Assembly (NCBI GenBank): GCA_013397075.1
Contig: VWZS01003954.1
Span: forward strand, 682,001-746,000
Length of the DNA: 64,000 bases
Direction of reading: 5' to 3'
From: Rhabdornis inornatus
Lineage: Eukaryota; Chordata; Aves; Passeriformes; Rhabdornithidae
The notes under the pieces were generated by a model. That model made no database searches and was not told the DNA's origin. It saw nothing but the letters and a program-made list of their open reading frames with translations. The position numbers and the translations under genes are program-made. The first letter of the stretch is position 1, and the number at the start of each line of letters is the position of its first letter. Positions 11,999 to 23,375 of this stretch are shown piece after piece.

Positions 11999-12966
11999 TT
12001 ATGTCAGACGACACGAGTACTGGCATTTGGGATGACATTTTATAATTCTAATTCTTTGACAGAATGTTTTATTTGCTATTGTAAAAATGATTGGGTCAAG
12101 GCAACTGTTGATGCCGCAGATGATCTTTGTGACTTTGTAAATGGCACTTAACGTGCTTATATTCGCACAGGGTGGTTGACAATTAATACTGTAAATTACT
12201 ATCACCATCATCATAACATGGTAAGGTATGACAGAAATAGCAAACACAATAATTGCAGCTGAAATCAGTAACAGAGGCCTAACAAGTCTGTTCCTTCTTT
12301 GCTGACGATTACTGAATTGTAGTAATGCTTTGAGAGTCAACATACAGCATGTAAAGATGACTGTGACTGGAATTAGGAATCTCAATACAATTTTGGAGAA
12401 TGTGAATGGCATGGCAAATTGTAATGGTTGTTCGGTGCTATCCAGGTAATTTATGATGTTGTGCTGTCTTCTAGCTGCAACTGTGCAGTAAACCTCAGGC
12501 AGTGATGCAATCACTATGAAGATCCATACCGCAACGGTGCAGAACACAGCCTTTTCTTTGTCCCACCATGTCAGTGAACTGATGGGATGAACAGCACCTA
12601 TGTATCTGTCAAAACTGATGAGTGTTATCACACTTCTGTAGATATTAATACTAAAAAATAGTTCTATGATCTGATAAAACACTTGACTGAAATAGACAGC
12701 AAACTTCTTGATATTATAATATACTGAAAAAGGTGCCAAAAAGGTGCCATGAGAATCCAAGTAAAGTCACACAGTGCCAAATTAAAGAGAAATATGGTAT
12801 TGGTAGTCCATGTTTTCATGCAGTAAACATAATGTCGCAGTGCAAGTATATTGCCTAGAAATCCTGTTAATAAAGTGAAAAGGCAAACCAGAATAAGCAA
12901 ATAACAGTACCACTCCAGCTTAGGATTTCTGTTGCAAATGAAAATAATGCATGTGCCATTCATCAT
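11999..12966 (-). pseudogene. P2Y-like class A GPCR, frameshifted by an 11-bp duplication
   Basis: Seen: two minus-strand frames (13005-12664 and 12760-11999) join into one seven-helix receptor of about 318 residues. The likely start is the ATGATG at 12966-12961, giving an early NGT glycosylation site. TM1 carries GFLGNILA, TM2 NLALCD, TM3 ends in DRY followed by IGAVHP, TM4 has the conserved Trp and Pro, TM5 FLIP, TM6 IPYHVM and TM7 NSCLDPIIF. The tail is short and Cys-rich, ending in RLT and TAA. The IPYHV, YKVT and NSCLDP motifs are typical of P2Y-type nucleotide receptors, with most resemblance to P2Y1/2/4/6. The frames shift between TM2 and TM3 at the tandem 11-mer at 12727-12748. Odd: no Cys exists at the TM3 or ECL2 disulfide positions (both align with Tyr), and TM3 seems two residues short before DRY. 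These points favour a pseudogene, although an assembly error at the duplication is possible. I cannot name the paralogue. Confidence 0.85.
12727..12748. repeat. 11-bp tandem duplication that breaks the GPCR frame
   Basis: AAAAAGGTGCC occurs twice in direct succession (12727-12737 and 12738-12748). Eleven is not a multiple of three. Removing one copy makes the two receptor frames continuous exactly at the end of TM2 (...LMAPF then SVYY...), where homologues continue. The duplication is therefore the most economical explanation of the frameshift. Confidence 0.9.
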
Positions 12967-12983
12967 CTGTCCATGGAATACAC

Positions 12984-12998
12984 CTGAAGGGAAAAGAG
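12984..12998 (-). other. splice acceptor upstream of the GPCR start
   Basis: On the minus strand a pyrimidine-rich run ending CCCTTCAG has its AG at 12985-12984. The presumed coding exon therefore starts at 12983, 17 bases before the ATGATG. Many P2Y-family genes have a noncoding 5' exon and a single coding exon, and this site fits that plan. Codons upstream of it in the same frame are then not part of the protein. Confidence 0.5.
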
Positions 12999-15900
12999 AG
13001 ACCAACAGCCTTTAAAATAAAAATTGAGTTGGATACGTTGCATTTAAAATTCAAAAATAATAAGTTAAATTAAGTGTTTGAAATGGTAAAAGATTTCAGA
13101 ACATAGTATAATGTACAAACTCTCCTCTCTATCTGAAAAAAATGTAAACTCCAAGCAGGTAACACAGCTTACTCTACAACACCCACACAAGCAGATCTTC
13201 ATGAGCTTATATGCAAAGCTTTATATACTTTTCTCTCTATTATTTACTGTAGTGTATGATGGATGCGATTTAAAAAGTGTACATTTTCAAGTGGGAGCAG
13301 TGTCCCTTGGCCACTAATGTGTTTGTATCTATCTTTGGAAAAAGCAGGAGAGGTGACAGGAGGACAGTAATTGCCCATGCGCATTCCATCATTGCTTTGA
13401 TTGCCTTGAGCATCCATATGGGGCCTAGGGGCAAGTTTCATGTGGGGTAGCTGTGCAGTGAGCTGTGGCTGAGATCAAGAAAACAGCATCAGGACAAAGG
13501 AGGATGAAATTCTGCTTTTAGTGAAGGCCACAGAAACTTTTCAATCTGAAGTGCTAGACAATGTGCTTGTTTTGACCCTTTTTGTTGATTTTCTTTTGTA
13601 AATATTTGTCCCAGGATTAAAAGATTGTGCTTTGGTAGGGTTAGAGAATATTCTTTTTGTCTAACTTCATGGTCTACTTTGTATCAATTCCCATTGTGGA
13701 ATACATAGAATATAGATCTGCAGTGTATTTTTCAAAGCAAGTTTTTAATGCTTGTCAAGTCTTATGCTTAATTCTAATGATTTTTTTACTCTTAATAAAA
13801 CCAAAGGCTGAAATATTCTGTCAGAATGAGCTGTCACCAATTGCAGCTTGCTATGTTTCTAGAAAATTTCCAAACGATGCCAAACTGTGAGGTCTGTCCA
13901 AGTAGAAGCTTCGTATGAGGATCATCCAAACAGCAATTTGTAAATCAGAGTCCACTACAGTGCTTGCTAGGATGACAGAATAAAATTTTCATCAGTACAG
14001 GCCACACTTTGAGTGGAAGAAAGGACCTTTTCACATTGTTATTGATTCACTGAAAATTTTGAAACATCTTCAACCATTAAGTTGGCAGTAGTGGTTTTTT
14101 TCCTAATGTAATGCTTTGCTTTCATGTCAAGCTTAATACAATAAGACTTTTCCAAAGGTATGTTCACATACATGGATCAACATATAACAAACAGAAGCTG
14201 CAGTGAAGACCTCCTAAATAAAGACTGCGTTATTGTGCTTTGCAAATTTATAGTCCACTCAGTTACCTGACAAAAAGCTGGTTTAGACTGTACTCAACAA
14301 AACTAGGAAGGAAAGTGGTTGCCCTAGAAGCTCAGCAACAAAGGCAGTCAAATGACTTTCAGAAAATTATGTAGATAGAAAACCATCTGTTCTTCTCACA
14401 ATGTATTTCACAGGTGGGGAATGTTATTTCTATATACATATTTTTTAAAGTATTGAAACACTGGACTTTAACCTAAGGTAGCTATACGTTCCCTGCTCCT
14501 TAGCCTTTGTGAATACAAAAAATGATGCAAACTGTGTAATTATTTTCTTCTGCTGAAATTTATAAGATAACTCTGTAAATTCTTTAAAATGTGAAACATA
14601 GCTAAGTAACATTTTCTTATGATATGTTCAATTAAAAGTGGTTTGAGTAGGTATAGGAAATTTATATTTTCTTAAAATCCTCTTGGCTAGAGTTTGTGTG
14701 TTCTTGGAATTAAATGGCATTTCCTACCTCTCTGCCTTCCTTTTCAGTACTTACAAATGAAGGCACCAGACACTTGATTCCAAGTTGTGTTTGGAGTATA
14801 AATAAGTCCTAAACTGGCTACAAACAGTATGGCCATAGCTGCGCAAGGGAATTGTGATGCCAGGTTCCTGATCTTACTAAGCTTCTGGCCGAGGGCTGTA
14901 GGTAGGTCTGAATAGATGGAGGCCAACAGCTGTGCCACCTGCTCTGCTTTGCTCTAAGTTGGGCAGATAAAGTCTGCATGTGCAGCCTTACAACTGTGTT
15001 AGGGCAGTCACAGACTTGAACGAAACAAAATCCCTTATCTCCTTCATCACCTTCAGTTTACTGGGCTGCACTCAGGGCTGAGCTGTATGAAGTTGGTTTT
15101 GTAGCTGGAGGAGATGGAGCTGCCCAGCTGTGTAATGTGCATTTGGAGCTCAGAGGGTCATTAGAAAAAATGTCTGTTTGTGTAGGTATTTCTCCCATGC
15201 CTAACTTGGGATCCTATCTGAATTTTCTAAAATGTTTTTCCTGTCTCCTGTTAATTCTTCGTATTGTAGTAGAGCTTAGAGATCGTAAATAAGACTAGAT
15301 TCTTGAAACTGTGCTTTGCAATTGAAATGAGTCACTTACAGGGGTGGACGCAGAGGAGCAGGTGCAGAGATAAAAAGAACTTTTCCTGAGTTAACTTAAT
15401 AAGCAAGAGGAAAACACAAGGCGTCTGACCCCCAGCTTGGTGCTATTCCACGATCTCCTGGTCTTCCATCAGAAGAATTTAAGTCCTTATGCAATCAAGG
15501 ATGCAGTCTGACTGCATACAGGAAGACAGGTAGCATGCCCTGCTCTATGCTGAAGCCATTGGAGCTACCCTGGTGTCCAGAAGATATGTGCTGTAATAAT
15601 TTTCAGAAGTGACATGTTTTTAAATCAGACAATAGCAAGTCTTCTGTCTTAGCTCCAACGGAATCACTCAAGTTACAGGATATGACTAGCACAGTTCAAA
15701 TCCAAAATTTTGCATCTGTATTTTAAGAAAACTTTCTTTTTCTGAACATTACAGCATTCACTTCTAAGTCCATGTATTCTTAAGCAAAGCCAGCCAACAC
15801 ACATGCATATTGGGGTGGAATAAGCAGCGGCACCATGCCATTATAGTGTGCATATGTTGTTTGTGCTGACTAAAACCACACCAGGAAACTTTTATGAAAG

Positions 15901-17811
15901 TAGAATTGGTTTTCAAGGTTAAAAAATACTTCCCATTTATTGAGGTTAATTTTTCAGTTGAACAGTTTCAGTCATTGATGAAGATGACCTTGAGCACTAA
16001 GTGGGCAGAAAGAGCAATCCCTTGATGGGATGCCCAGAATTAAAGGAATACATCTGATTCAATGAAGAGCTTAGTATTAGAATATTACAGATATGCTCAG
16101 AAAATTGTTGAAGTTTATGGTTTCCACCACTCATAATTAAAACAAGAAATCATGCTAAATGCATAGGTAAGAACTTGCTGTTTCTCTTGGTTCTGCTTCT
16201 GCAGTGTAATGAGTGAAACCATCTTATGGGCTGTGGATCTAAAGATACTAGACAAGCTTTAGTTTTTAGAAAAGTGACCTGTTTGACTCGATTTTTTGTA
16301 TCTGCCTATTAAGTTGTGTTTTCTCTTGGACTGAAAAAAATCCTGGCTGGTTACTGCAGGATTCTAAATGCTCTGCTACCCTATGTTCCCTTAGTACCAT
16401 TGATGTGGTCTCCAAAGCCTTGGAGCAGATAGAAGACCTGTTTCCAGTAAAAAATTACATTTTGAGGAAACTTCTGGTGGAGCTAGGAAACACTATGATA
16501 GCAGAATCTTGATTGATTTTTCTATATAGTTAATTCACAGTTTATAACTGGTGGTCATTCATATGGCATTTAAATTGCATTTGCAAAGGTCAATTAGGCT
16601 TAACACATTTATTTGGGATTTTTAAAGTATATAATTTTTTATATGTAAATATATCCTAATAACCATGTTCTTCTCTGTCATACCTGTCAGGGTTTATTTT
16701 ACATTTTTAACAAGTTCATAATAAGCAACTAATTTTTCCTGAAGTAAAAAAACAAACAAAAAGAAAGTTTAGACAAGTCAAAATCTTTTATGTAATATTA
16801 TTCCTCATCTACTCTCTTTGCCCCTTGCTACTTTTTGTTTGGTATTCTTTATAGTAGAAGCCCTAATTTTACATGAACTGTTTTATTTTTCTGGAATTAC
16901 TCTGAGAATTTGTTGGGCTGTTTGGAATTGTATTTTAAGCTAGTACAAGTCTATTCCAATTACTAGATAGGTTTTCCAAATTTCTGACCATTCACACTCC
17001 ATAATATTTCTGTTATGTGTGCTTTCAAAGTCTAACTTTTTAGCTCATTTTATTAAAAAAAAGCATTATACAGAGTCCTAGGTCTCGTTATAAAAAATAA
17101 CAATCATTATTTGCAATTTTTACTTTAACAACTTACCTGTTAGGTAATCATCTGATGCAATCCATTTTTATTTCAACTGAATTGACATGAAAGGATATAT
17201 AAAGCAATGCGAGCATTAGGTGGATCATTTAACTAATTTTAGTTTAACTGCATTTAGCATATTATACATACTGGTATGGTGGGAACAATAAGTAATATCT
17301 GCAGCATTTGTATGCAGTTAGGTAAGAAGATTGTGCTAATATCCAATTCTTTTAATTTTTATATATCAGTATTGTCATTAAAGTACTATTTCTTTCATTA
17401 AAAATTATGTTGATGAACCCTGCTTGAGAGTTAATTGAGTCCTATATGGCAAACACAAGCTACAGTAGAAGGAAAATTGAAGTGGAAGAATTTGCCTACT
17501 GAAGACAGTGTTTATGAAAATATTCTTGTAAGAATATGACATTTACGCATATTTGTAGGTATTAATCAGTGTATATTAACTACATAGGAAAAAGCATTGC
17601 TTTGGGGAGTACAGGCGCAATGAATATTTATTAAATCTTTCTCTTACCTGTTTTAGAAAAGTTGGAGTTATCTGTTTTCCAGAAGTCTAGATTCCAGGCT
17701 GTGTTTTTTCTCTCCATTAATCTGGACCTCCTGAAGTCACAACTCTATTTTGCGAGTACTATTTATTATCCAAGGTGTTGGTAATATTCCATATGCAATG
17801 GTGTCGTAGTT
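12999..17811. other. noncoding stretch, no supported gene
   Basis: AT-rich DNA with only short chance frames on both strands. I see no repeat family or RNA gene. A noncoding 5' exon of the minus-strand receptor could lie here but cannot be placed. Confidence 0.55.
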
Positions 17812-18540
17812 TGATCTAGAAAGGAAAAACTCAAAGAAGAGTTTTCTCTGTGAGTACTCCCCTGGGAGTTGATAGTGACCAATTGGAAGCTGGTTTGATT
17901 ATTGANNNNNNNNNNNNNNNNNNNNNNNNNNNNNNNNNNNNNNNNNNNNNNNNNNNNNNNNNNNNNNNNNNNNNNNNNNNNNNNNNNNNNNNNNNNNNNN
18001 NNNNNNNNNNNNNNNNNNNNNNNNNNNNNNNNNNNNNNNNNNNNNNNNNNNNNNNNNNNNNNNNNNNNNNNNNNNNNNNNNNNNNNNNNNNNNNNNNNNN
18101 NNNNNNNNNNNNNNNNNNNNNNNNNNNNNNNNNNNNNNNNNNNNNNNNNNNNNNNNNNNNNNNNNNNNNNNNNNNNNNNNNNNNNNNNNNNNNNNNNNNN
18201 NNNNNNNNNNNNNNNNNNNNNNNNNNNNNNNNNNNNNNNNNNNNNNNNNNNNNNNNNNNNNNNNTGACCCACAAGTACAGCTTTGGGAAGGCTGTGGAGT
18301 TGGGAGGAGTGCCACGACTGCAGATACCGGGCGGATGCAGAATCGTGAAAATAAAACCACGAGAAGACTGTTTTCTACTTTCTTGTGAAAAAAATCCCTA
18401 TAGCCTAACAAGAGGAAGCTTCTCACTCCAAAGTAAACGGAAGAAGGAACTGTTTGAGTTAGGAATTAATCGAAGCAGTTTCTTGTATGTTTGTTCTGTT
18501 GTTATGAAGGTTGAGAAAGGGAAGGAAAGAGTGGTCTGAC
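17812..18540. other. assembly gap in probable repeat (N run 17906-18264)
   Basis: The 359 undetermined bases produce several apparent long frames that are artefacts. Flanks differ from the surroundings: the right flank (18265-18480) has many CpGs (at least seven in about 200 bases). The left flank contains a small hairpin, AAAACTC (17826-17832) against GAGTTTT (17839-17845). The segment TGTCGTAGTTTGATC just before it resembles the start of some avian retroviral LTRs in having TG plus a short T/G-rich lead. An unresolved, fairly young LTR or other repeat would explain both the gap and the CpG excess, but I cannot assign the family. Confidence 0.4.
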
Positions 18541-20210
18541 AATCTTATTCTGACAAATGGCAGCTGTTCAGAGAGTAGGTATCAAACTGCAAGGGAAGTA
18601 TCTTTTATCATTAGGCCCCTCCTCTCAGTAAGTCAGGATAATATGCTATTGCCATAGCAGCCTCTGCTTGCTCTTTAGGGAAGGATATATGGGACATCCT
18701 CAGTCTAGCTAGGCCTGGGGTTGTCACGCTTTCCAGCAATGAAAGCATAGAAGAGTACAGGGGCTTGGAGCATGTATATGTGCATTTGCACTTTCCCTTT
18801 CCTCACCTTTCTTCACTCACAGAATCCTTGTTGCTGCCCTACTGCTGGACTGGTCTGTGGACCTATGTTGCTCTTGTCCCATCGTAGAGCTTCATTCAGC
18901 CACCCTATACATACCTGTCACTTCTCCTGCCTCATGGTTCCCACATCATTCCAAAGTCTCAGCTTTGTCAAAGAACTCCCATCCTCCAATGCTTAATCCA
19001 AAGCTCACATCCTACCTGTTCAGCCCATAGCCCATGTCTGCTCCAGGTCTTCAAGTCTTCTTCCCCCAAACCTGCATCTCCATCTTCAGCAGCAAACACC
19101 AGTCCTGGATCTTCCTGTCTGCCTAAATGAGCACTTCAAATTTTTTATTATTTTCTCCCACTTTATAGCTTCCCCCTGTGTCCAGCACTAATCAATGCTA
19201 AATGTGGACTTGGTAGTTCAACAACCAGCTCAGAGAAATTGCCTCCATCTCAGACCATTTCACTTCTCAGTCTGCTATATCACTTCTCTTGACACTTCCT
19301 GTCCAGCTCCTCATATTACTTCTGTTCTCCCTGTTATGACATCTTCTAGCATCAGACTGCACTGTCTCCTTGTTAGATGCTGTCCTACACCTTGCTGCTT
19401 GAATTATCCATTGTCTTCCTTTACTGCCTCTTGGCTTCTGCTGTGGCACTCTCAGCTTTGCAAAAGCAAATTCCCATCTCTTGTATGGTGAGGTTTTCAA
19501 TATTCTAAACAATTCTCTAAAGGTAAGAGATGACAGAGAAGAAAACCTAGCCCAGGAAAAATATGTTTTTATCAAAAATATCATAGAGGTTTCTCCTAAC
19601 ACCAGTGGCGAGAGTAAGCAGAGCTTCTTTTCAAGTGGCAAGACACACTGGTATTCTCTGAAAAAAGGTATTTGCAGAATAAAGTATAATACCATATCAT
19701 ATAATTAAAGTGATTAGGTCTAAGAAAAACGTACAGTACAAGATTCTACACAGACTCATAATTTGATTTCCAAATTAAATTAGGGAAGTAAATAATTGTC
19801 AGTGGACATACCTCGAATACTTCACACTGTCTTAGACATGAAAAGCTGTCTTAGACAGGAAAAAGGAAAATTATGTATGAATCACTAACCTTTTTTAGCA
19901 TTTGAAATGCATTGTTATGGCCTGTGGTCTTTTTCATCATCTCTTAAAAATATTGCTAATAATACATTATTATTGAATTTTTTTCCCCTTTTGGATTGTA
20001 AGTAATTTGTAATTTTGTAGCAATAGTATCTTCATGCTGAACTACAGAAGAGTAGTTCATCTGCATGATGCTGTGTCTGTCCTCTTCACACACGGTGGAA
20101 TATTTGGATGTAGGAAGAAATACAGTTTAGTACTATATTTTGGTTTTATTACAATGTAAACATGTATTTACCGGCTGACTAAAATACTTCTCACAATTTT
20201 TGTACCATAG
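18541..20210. other. noncoding, pyrimidine-rich stretch
   Basis: From about 18780 to 19480 the plus strand is rich in C and T and poor in G. This leaves frames of 98 codons (plus) and 142 codons (minus) open. Neither has recognisable motifs. A donor-like AAAGgtaagag at 19500 follows a frame that has already stopped at TGA. It is probably intronic to the gene whose exon starts at 20211, or intergenic. Confidence 0.5.
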
Positions 20211-20343
20211 GTCAGTTGCTCCGTCTGAAAATGTTTCGAGAGGACCATGGGTCTTGGATGACGATGTTCTTCAGTACCATCCTCTTCCTTTTCATATTTT
20301 CTCACATTTATAACCTGTTCCTCATTATGGCAGGGAATATGAG
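20211..20343 (+). CDS. internal coding exon with one transmembrane segment, gene unidentified
   Basis: Seen: a pyrimidine-rich acceptor ending ACCATAG (AG at 20209-20210), 133 nt with one open frame, and a donor GAGgtaggt (GT at 20344). The exon opens with two bases of a split codon, then 43 codons, then AG of another split codon, so its flanking introns are phase 1 and phase 2. The peptide begins QLLRLKMFREDHGSW, then has a hydrophobic stretch of about 24 residues (FFSTILFLFIFSHIYNLFLI) and ends AGNM. This looks like a basic flank, a membrane helix and a short loop. The internal ATG (MFRED) has A at -3, so it could start a short type II protein if the upstream exon is noncoding. The other frames are closed or give no sense. 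The terminal exon at 40130 fits its phase. I do not recognise the family. Confidence 0.55.
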
Positions 20344-22864
20344 GTAGGTTCCAGAGTTTATTTTTGTCTATTTTGCTCTAGAATATACTTTACTGTAAAC
20401 TTTTTAATTCCTCCCTCTGCTTTCTGAATTCAGGTGGAATAGTTATTTAATTGGTTAATTAGCCAAGAGGATAAAAATATTAGTTATAAAAAATGGAGTT
20501 CCAGACTAATGTTAGCAACTGTTAAATCATGGTAGTAACGAACGTTATTTTTTTTTTTTTTTTTTTTTAATTATAGCTAAACAGATTTGAAGTTACAGCT
20601 GAGTGGTTTATAAGATTAAGCATTACTATTGTGCCAGGGGAGGAAGTTCAGAGTTAAAAGTAATTGCAACATCTAAATTTGAGGAAGCTCATAGGTATTA
20701 AATGGGTAGTATAGTTCTGTTTTGCTTATGTACAATAATATTTGCTGATCCAGTTTGTTTAGAATATTAACTTTTTTTTCCCATAAGGTGCTCTGACAGA
20801 GCAAAATTGTGTTTGGCTGAGGGAAGAACAGCCATCTTTTATATATGGATTTATTTTAAATGGAGCTCTTCATATTAAATTTCTGTCTTAAGACCTGTTT
20901 TCTCCTATTATCTCAAAATTAATGCCATTTTCATGTGTTGATTTTCCTGAGAAAGCCTCTATTATTAGTCATCTGATATGTACAAAATGAATTCATTGGA
21001 CAAAAAACCCGCAGCAGTGTTGTTTATGAAAGGCAAGATAGAGCATCTAAAGACTTCCCAGCAAGGAATAAGAAATCCAAAGTATTTATGAGTTGAAGAA
21101 CAATGCAAATAATTAAATTCCTTGTTGTTCAGAATATCAGAACCATATGAACAGACTGATGATGAGCAATTTAATGGGTGGTGGTGTGGTGTGTTACAGA
21201 TCTTAAGCATGTCAACAAAACTGTGCAAAGTCCTGTAAACAATACGACATAAAGAAAAAGGTGAGTAGGAGGCTGACTGCCTGTCACTGAATGAACATAA
21301 GCTCAGACCAGCTGGGATAATCATGAGGTTGTGACAGGAAGACTAAATGTATTGGTTTGAGCCAGGCAGGTAAAGCAGCAGACTCATCGACTGTTTTATG
21401 AAACAATCACAGTAATGACATGGTAAATACGAATAGGTGCTCAGTAACAGGTGGGATAATTAGGGTGAGGAAGCAGGGAGTATTGCAGGTTTCTGACTTC
21501 CCTATTTACGGAGTCATACTATTATTGGTATTATGTTAAGATTTATATTTGATATTCCTAATGTTCCATAAACTAAAACCAGCTAGCTGTTAGACAAAGC
21601 ATTAAGAATTTTGAAAGCCTGAGTCATGTCTGGAAGTCAGATTTAATTTGTCCTTGTCCACATTCCTGCTTCCTGTATCTGTTACAAGCTTCCATTAGCT
21701 GCACTGAAGAGATTGTGTGGCTATCAGCATCCGCATCCATGGAAATAGGCACAGCCTAGTACTAAAATAGCTGTGTCAGAAAACGTGCCCTCTTGCTTCC
21801 TGTGGGGTGAAGCCTCTCCTTTCCTCGAGCTTATGCCCCAGCTCTGGATTTGTTGTGATTCTTTTGGGAGGTTCACCATAGTGTGCGTATGGAATTGCAC
21901 AGCTTTTTTTCAAAGTTGGCTGAGGTCTCATTACAGACATCGTCTCTCCATTCCAGCAGGAAAGGATATGGAACAAACAGTTTCAGTCTCAAACAACAGA
22001 ACCTAAATCATCAGTAAAACAGAGCTCTTGGATCAGTCCTCTCAATGTTGGGGTAGAACAATCTGTAGTGCTTTTGAAAAGAGGGTTTCTATGGTAAGCA
22101 TCATCAAAACGAAGTGCTCCATGTTGCCTTAATGAAATGCTTCAAGGAGTGCATTATTTTTTCCTGAGTAAATGAAAGCTATTTGCTTCATGGTTTGTAC
22201 TTCTGAGCAAAAGAACAGCTCTGTCTATATCTTTTATCATATTGCCTTACTGAAACCACTGTCATCACAGGTACTGGTTTCCAGGATGAAGGTCAGAGTT
22301 TGCCTGCATGAAGGTTATGGTGTTTGTGGAGGGAAACTGACCTTTGAGCCTGTGGGCTCCTAGGAAACGCAGGCATCCCACATTATACATCTTTCCATAC
22401 ACGGGCTATGAAAGCCTTCCTTTCTACAAGACTAAGTGAAAAACATTCTCTTTTTCTGCTGGTTTTTTTTTTTTTTTTTTGTTTTCTCCTTGCAATGTCT
22501 CTGGATCACCTTTTCTTGGGTGCTGGCACCAGAGGGATTCTGAAAAGTTTCTTTATGTTAGACGTTTGGTCTCATCAATGAAAATTCCTTTCCGGCACAC
22601 AAGTAGGAAAGTCATACATACTGCATTATGCCAGCATGGTTGATTACAGCAAAAGTCCCTTTGAGGGCTTGAGAAACCTGTGATTGAAAGCTCTGTCATG
22701 TAACCATATCTAAAAAAGGTATATTTTACAGTTGCCAAAATTGGTTTTTTTTTTAAAGTATTTTTTAAAGACACTTCACATGTGTCTTAGTGCAGCATAC
22801 CTAAAAAGTGTGAATAAATCACTTTAAAAAATGTAGCAGTAGGGACTGCGCAGGGAAGAGCACA
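20344..22864. other. intron sequence with two poly-T runs
   Basis: No supported gene is seen. Uninterrupted T runs of 21 (20548-20568) and 18 (22463-22480) bases are present. A 119-codon minus frame (20965-21324) and overlapping frames at 21773-22006 show no domain. Presumed part of the long intron after the exon ending at 20343. Confidence 0.55.
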
Positions 22865-23375
22865 AGGTGGATTTTGTGTTCAGTTTTGGGCCCCTCATTA
22901 CAAGAAAGACATTGAGGTGCTGGAGCATGGCCAGGGAAGGGCAATGAGGCTGGTGAAGGGTCTTGAGAGTGAGTCATAAGAGAAGTGGCTGAGGGTGCTG
23001 GGATGTTTTAGTCTGGAGTAAAGGAGACTTGGGGGAGACCCAGACACCATCTACAATGACCTGAAAGGAAGCAGTAGCGAGATGGGGTGTCCCTCTCTTC
23101 TCCCAGGCATGTATGGACAGGATGAGAGGGAATGGCCCCAAACTGTGCCAGGGTGGTGTGTATTGGATATTAGGAAAATGTACTTCACTGAAAGAATTGT
23201 TGAGCACTGGAACAGACTGTCCAGGGAAGTGGTGGAATCACAGTCTCTGGAAGTGTTCAAAAGACATGTGGCTCTTGGGGATATAACTCAGTGGTAAATA
23301 CACTGGTTCTCAGTTAAGAGTTGGATTTGATGATTATGGAGGTCTTTTCCAATGTTAACAATTCTATGATTATAT
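22865..23375 (+). mobile_element. CR1 LINE 3'-end copy, about 510 bp
   Basis: The plus strand follows the CR1 consensus as I know it, block by block: TTCAGTTTTGGGCCCCTCA, ACATTGAGGTGCTGGAGC, GGCTGGTGAAGGGTCT, TTTAGTCTGGAG, GGATATTAGGAAAA, TTCACTGAAAG, GAACAGACTGTCCAGGGAAG, GTGTTCAAAAGAC, and the tail GGTCTTTTCCAA followed by AATTCTATGATTAT. It is a 5'-truncated non-LTR element covering the end of the reverse-transcriptase ORF and the 3' UTR. Many substitutions and small indels break the frame, so it is inactive. Confidence 0.92.

Noticed and set aside
17766..18539. Several long open frames (121-229 codons) across 17766-18539
   Set aside because: They exist only because the 359 undetermined bases contain no stops. 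The real sequence on either side gives short unremarkable peptides.
23273..23350. tRNA-like A-box (ATAACTCAGTGGTAAATA) suggesting a tRNA gene
   Set aside because: The segment aligns with the CR1 3' region in continuous order with its flanks. No matching acceptor stem or T-arm is seen.
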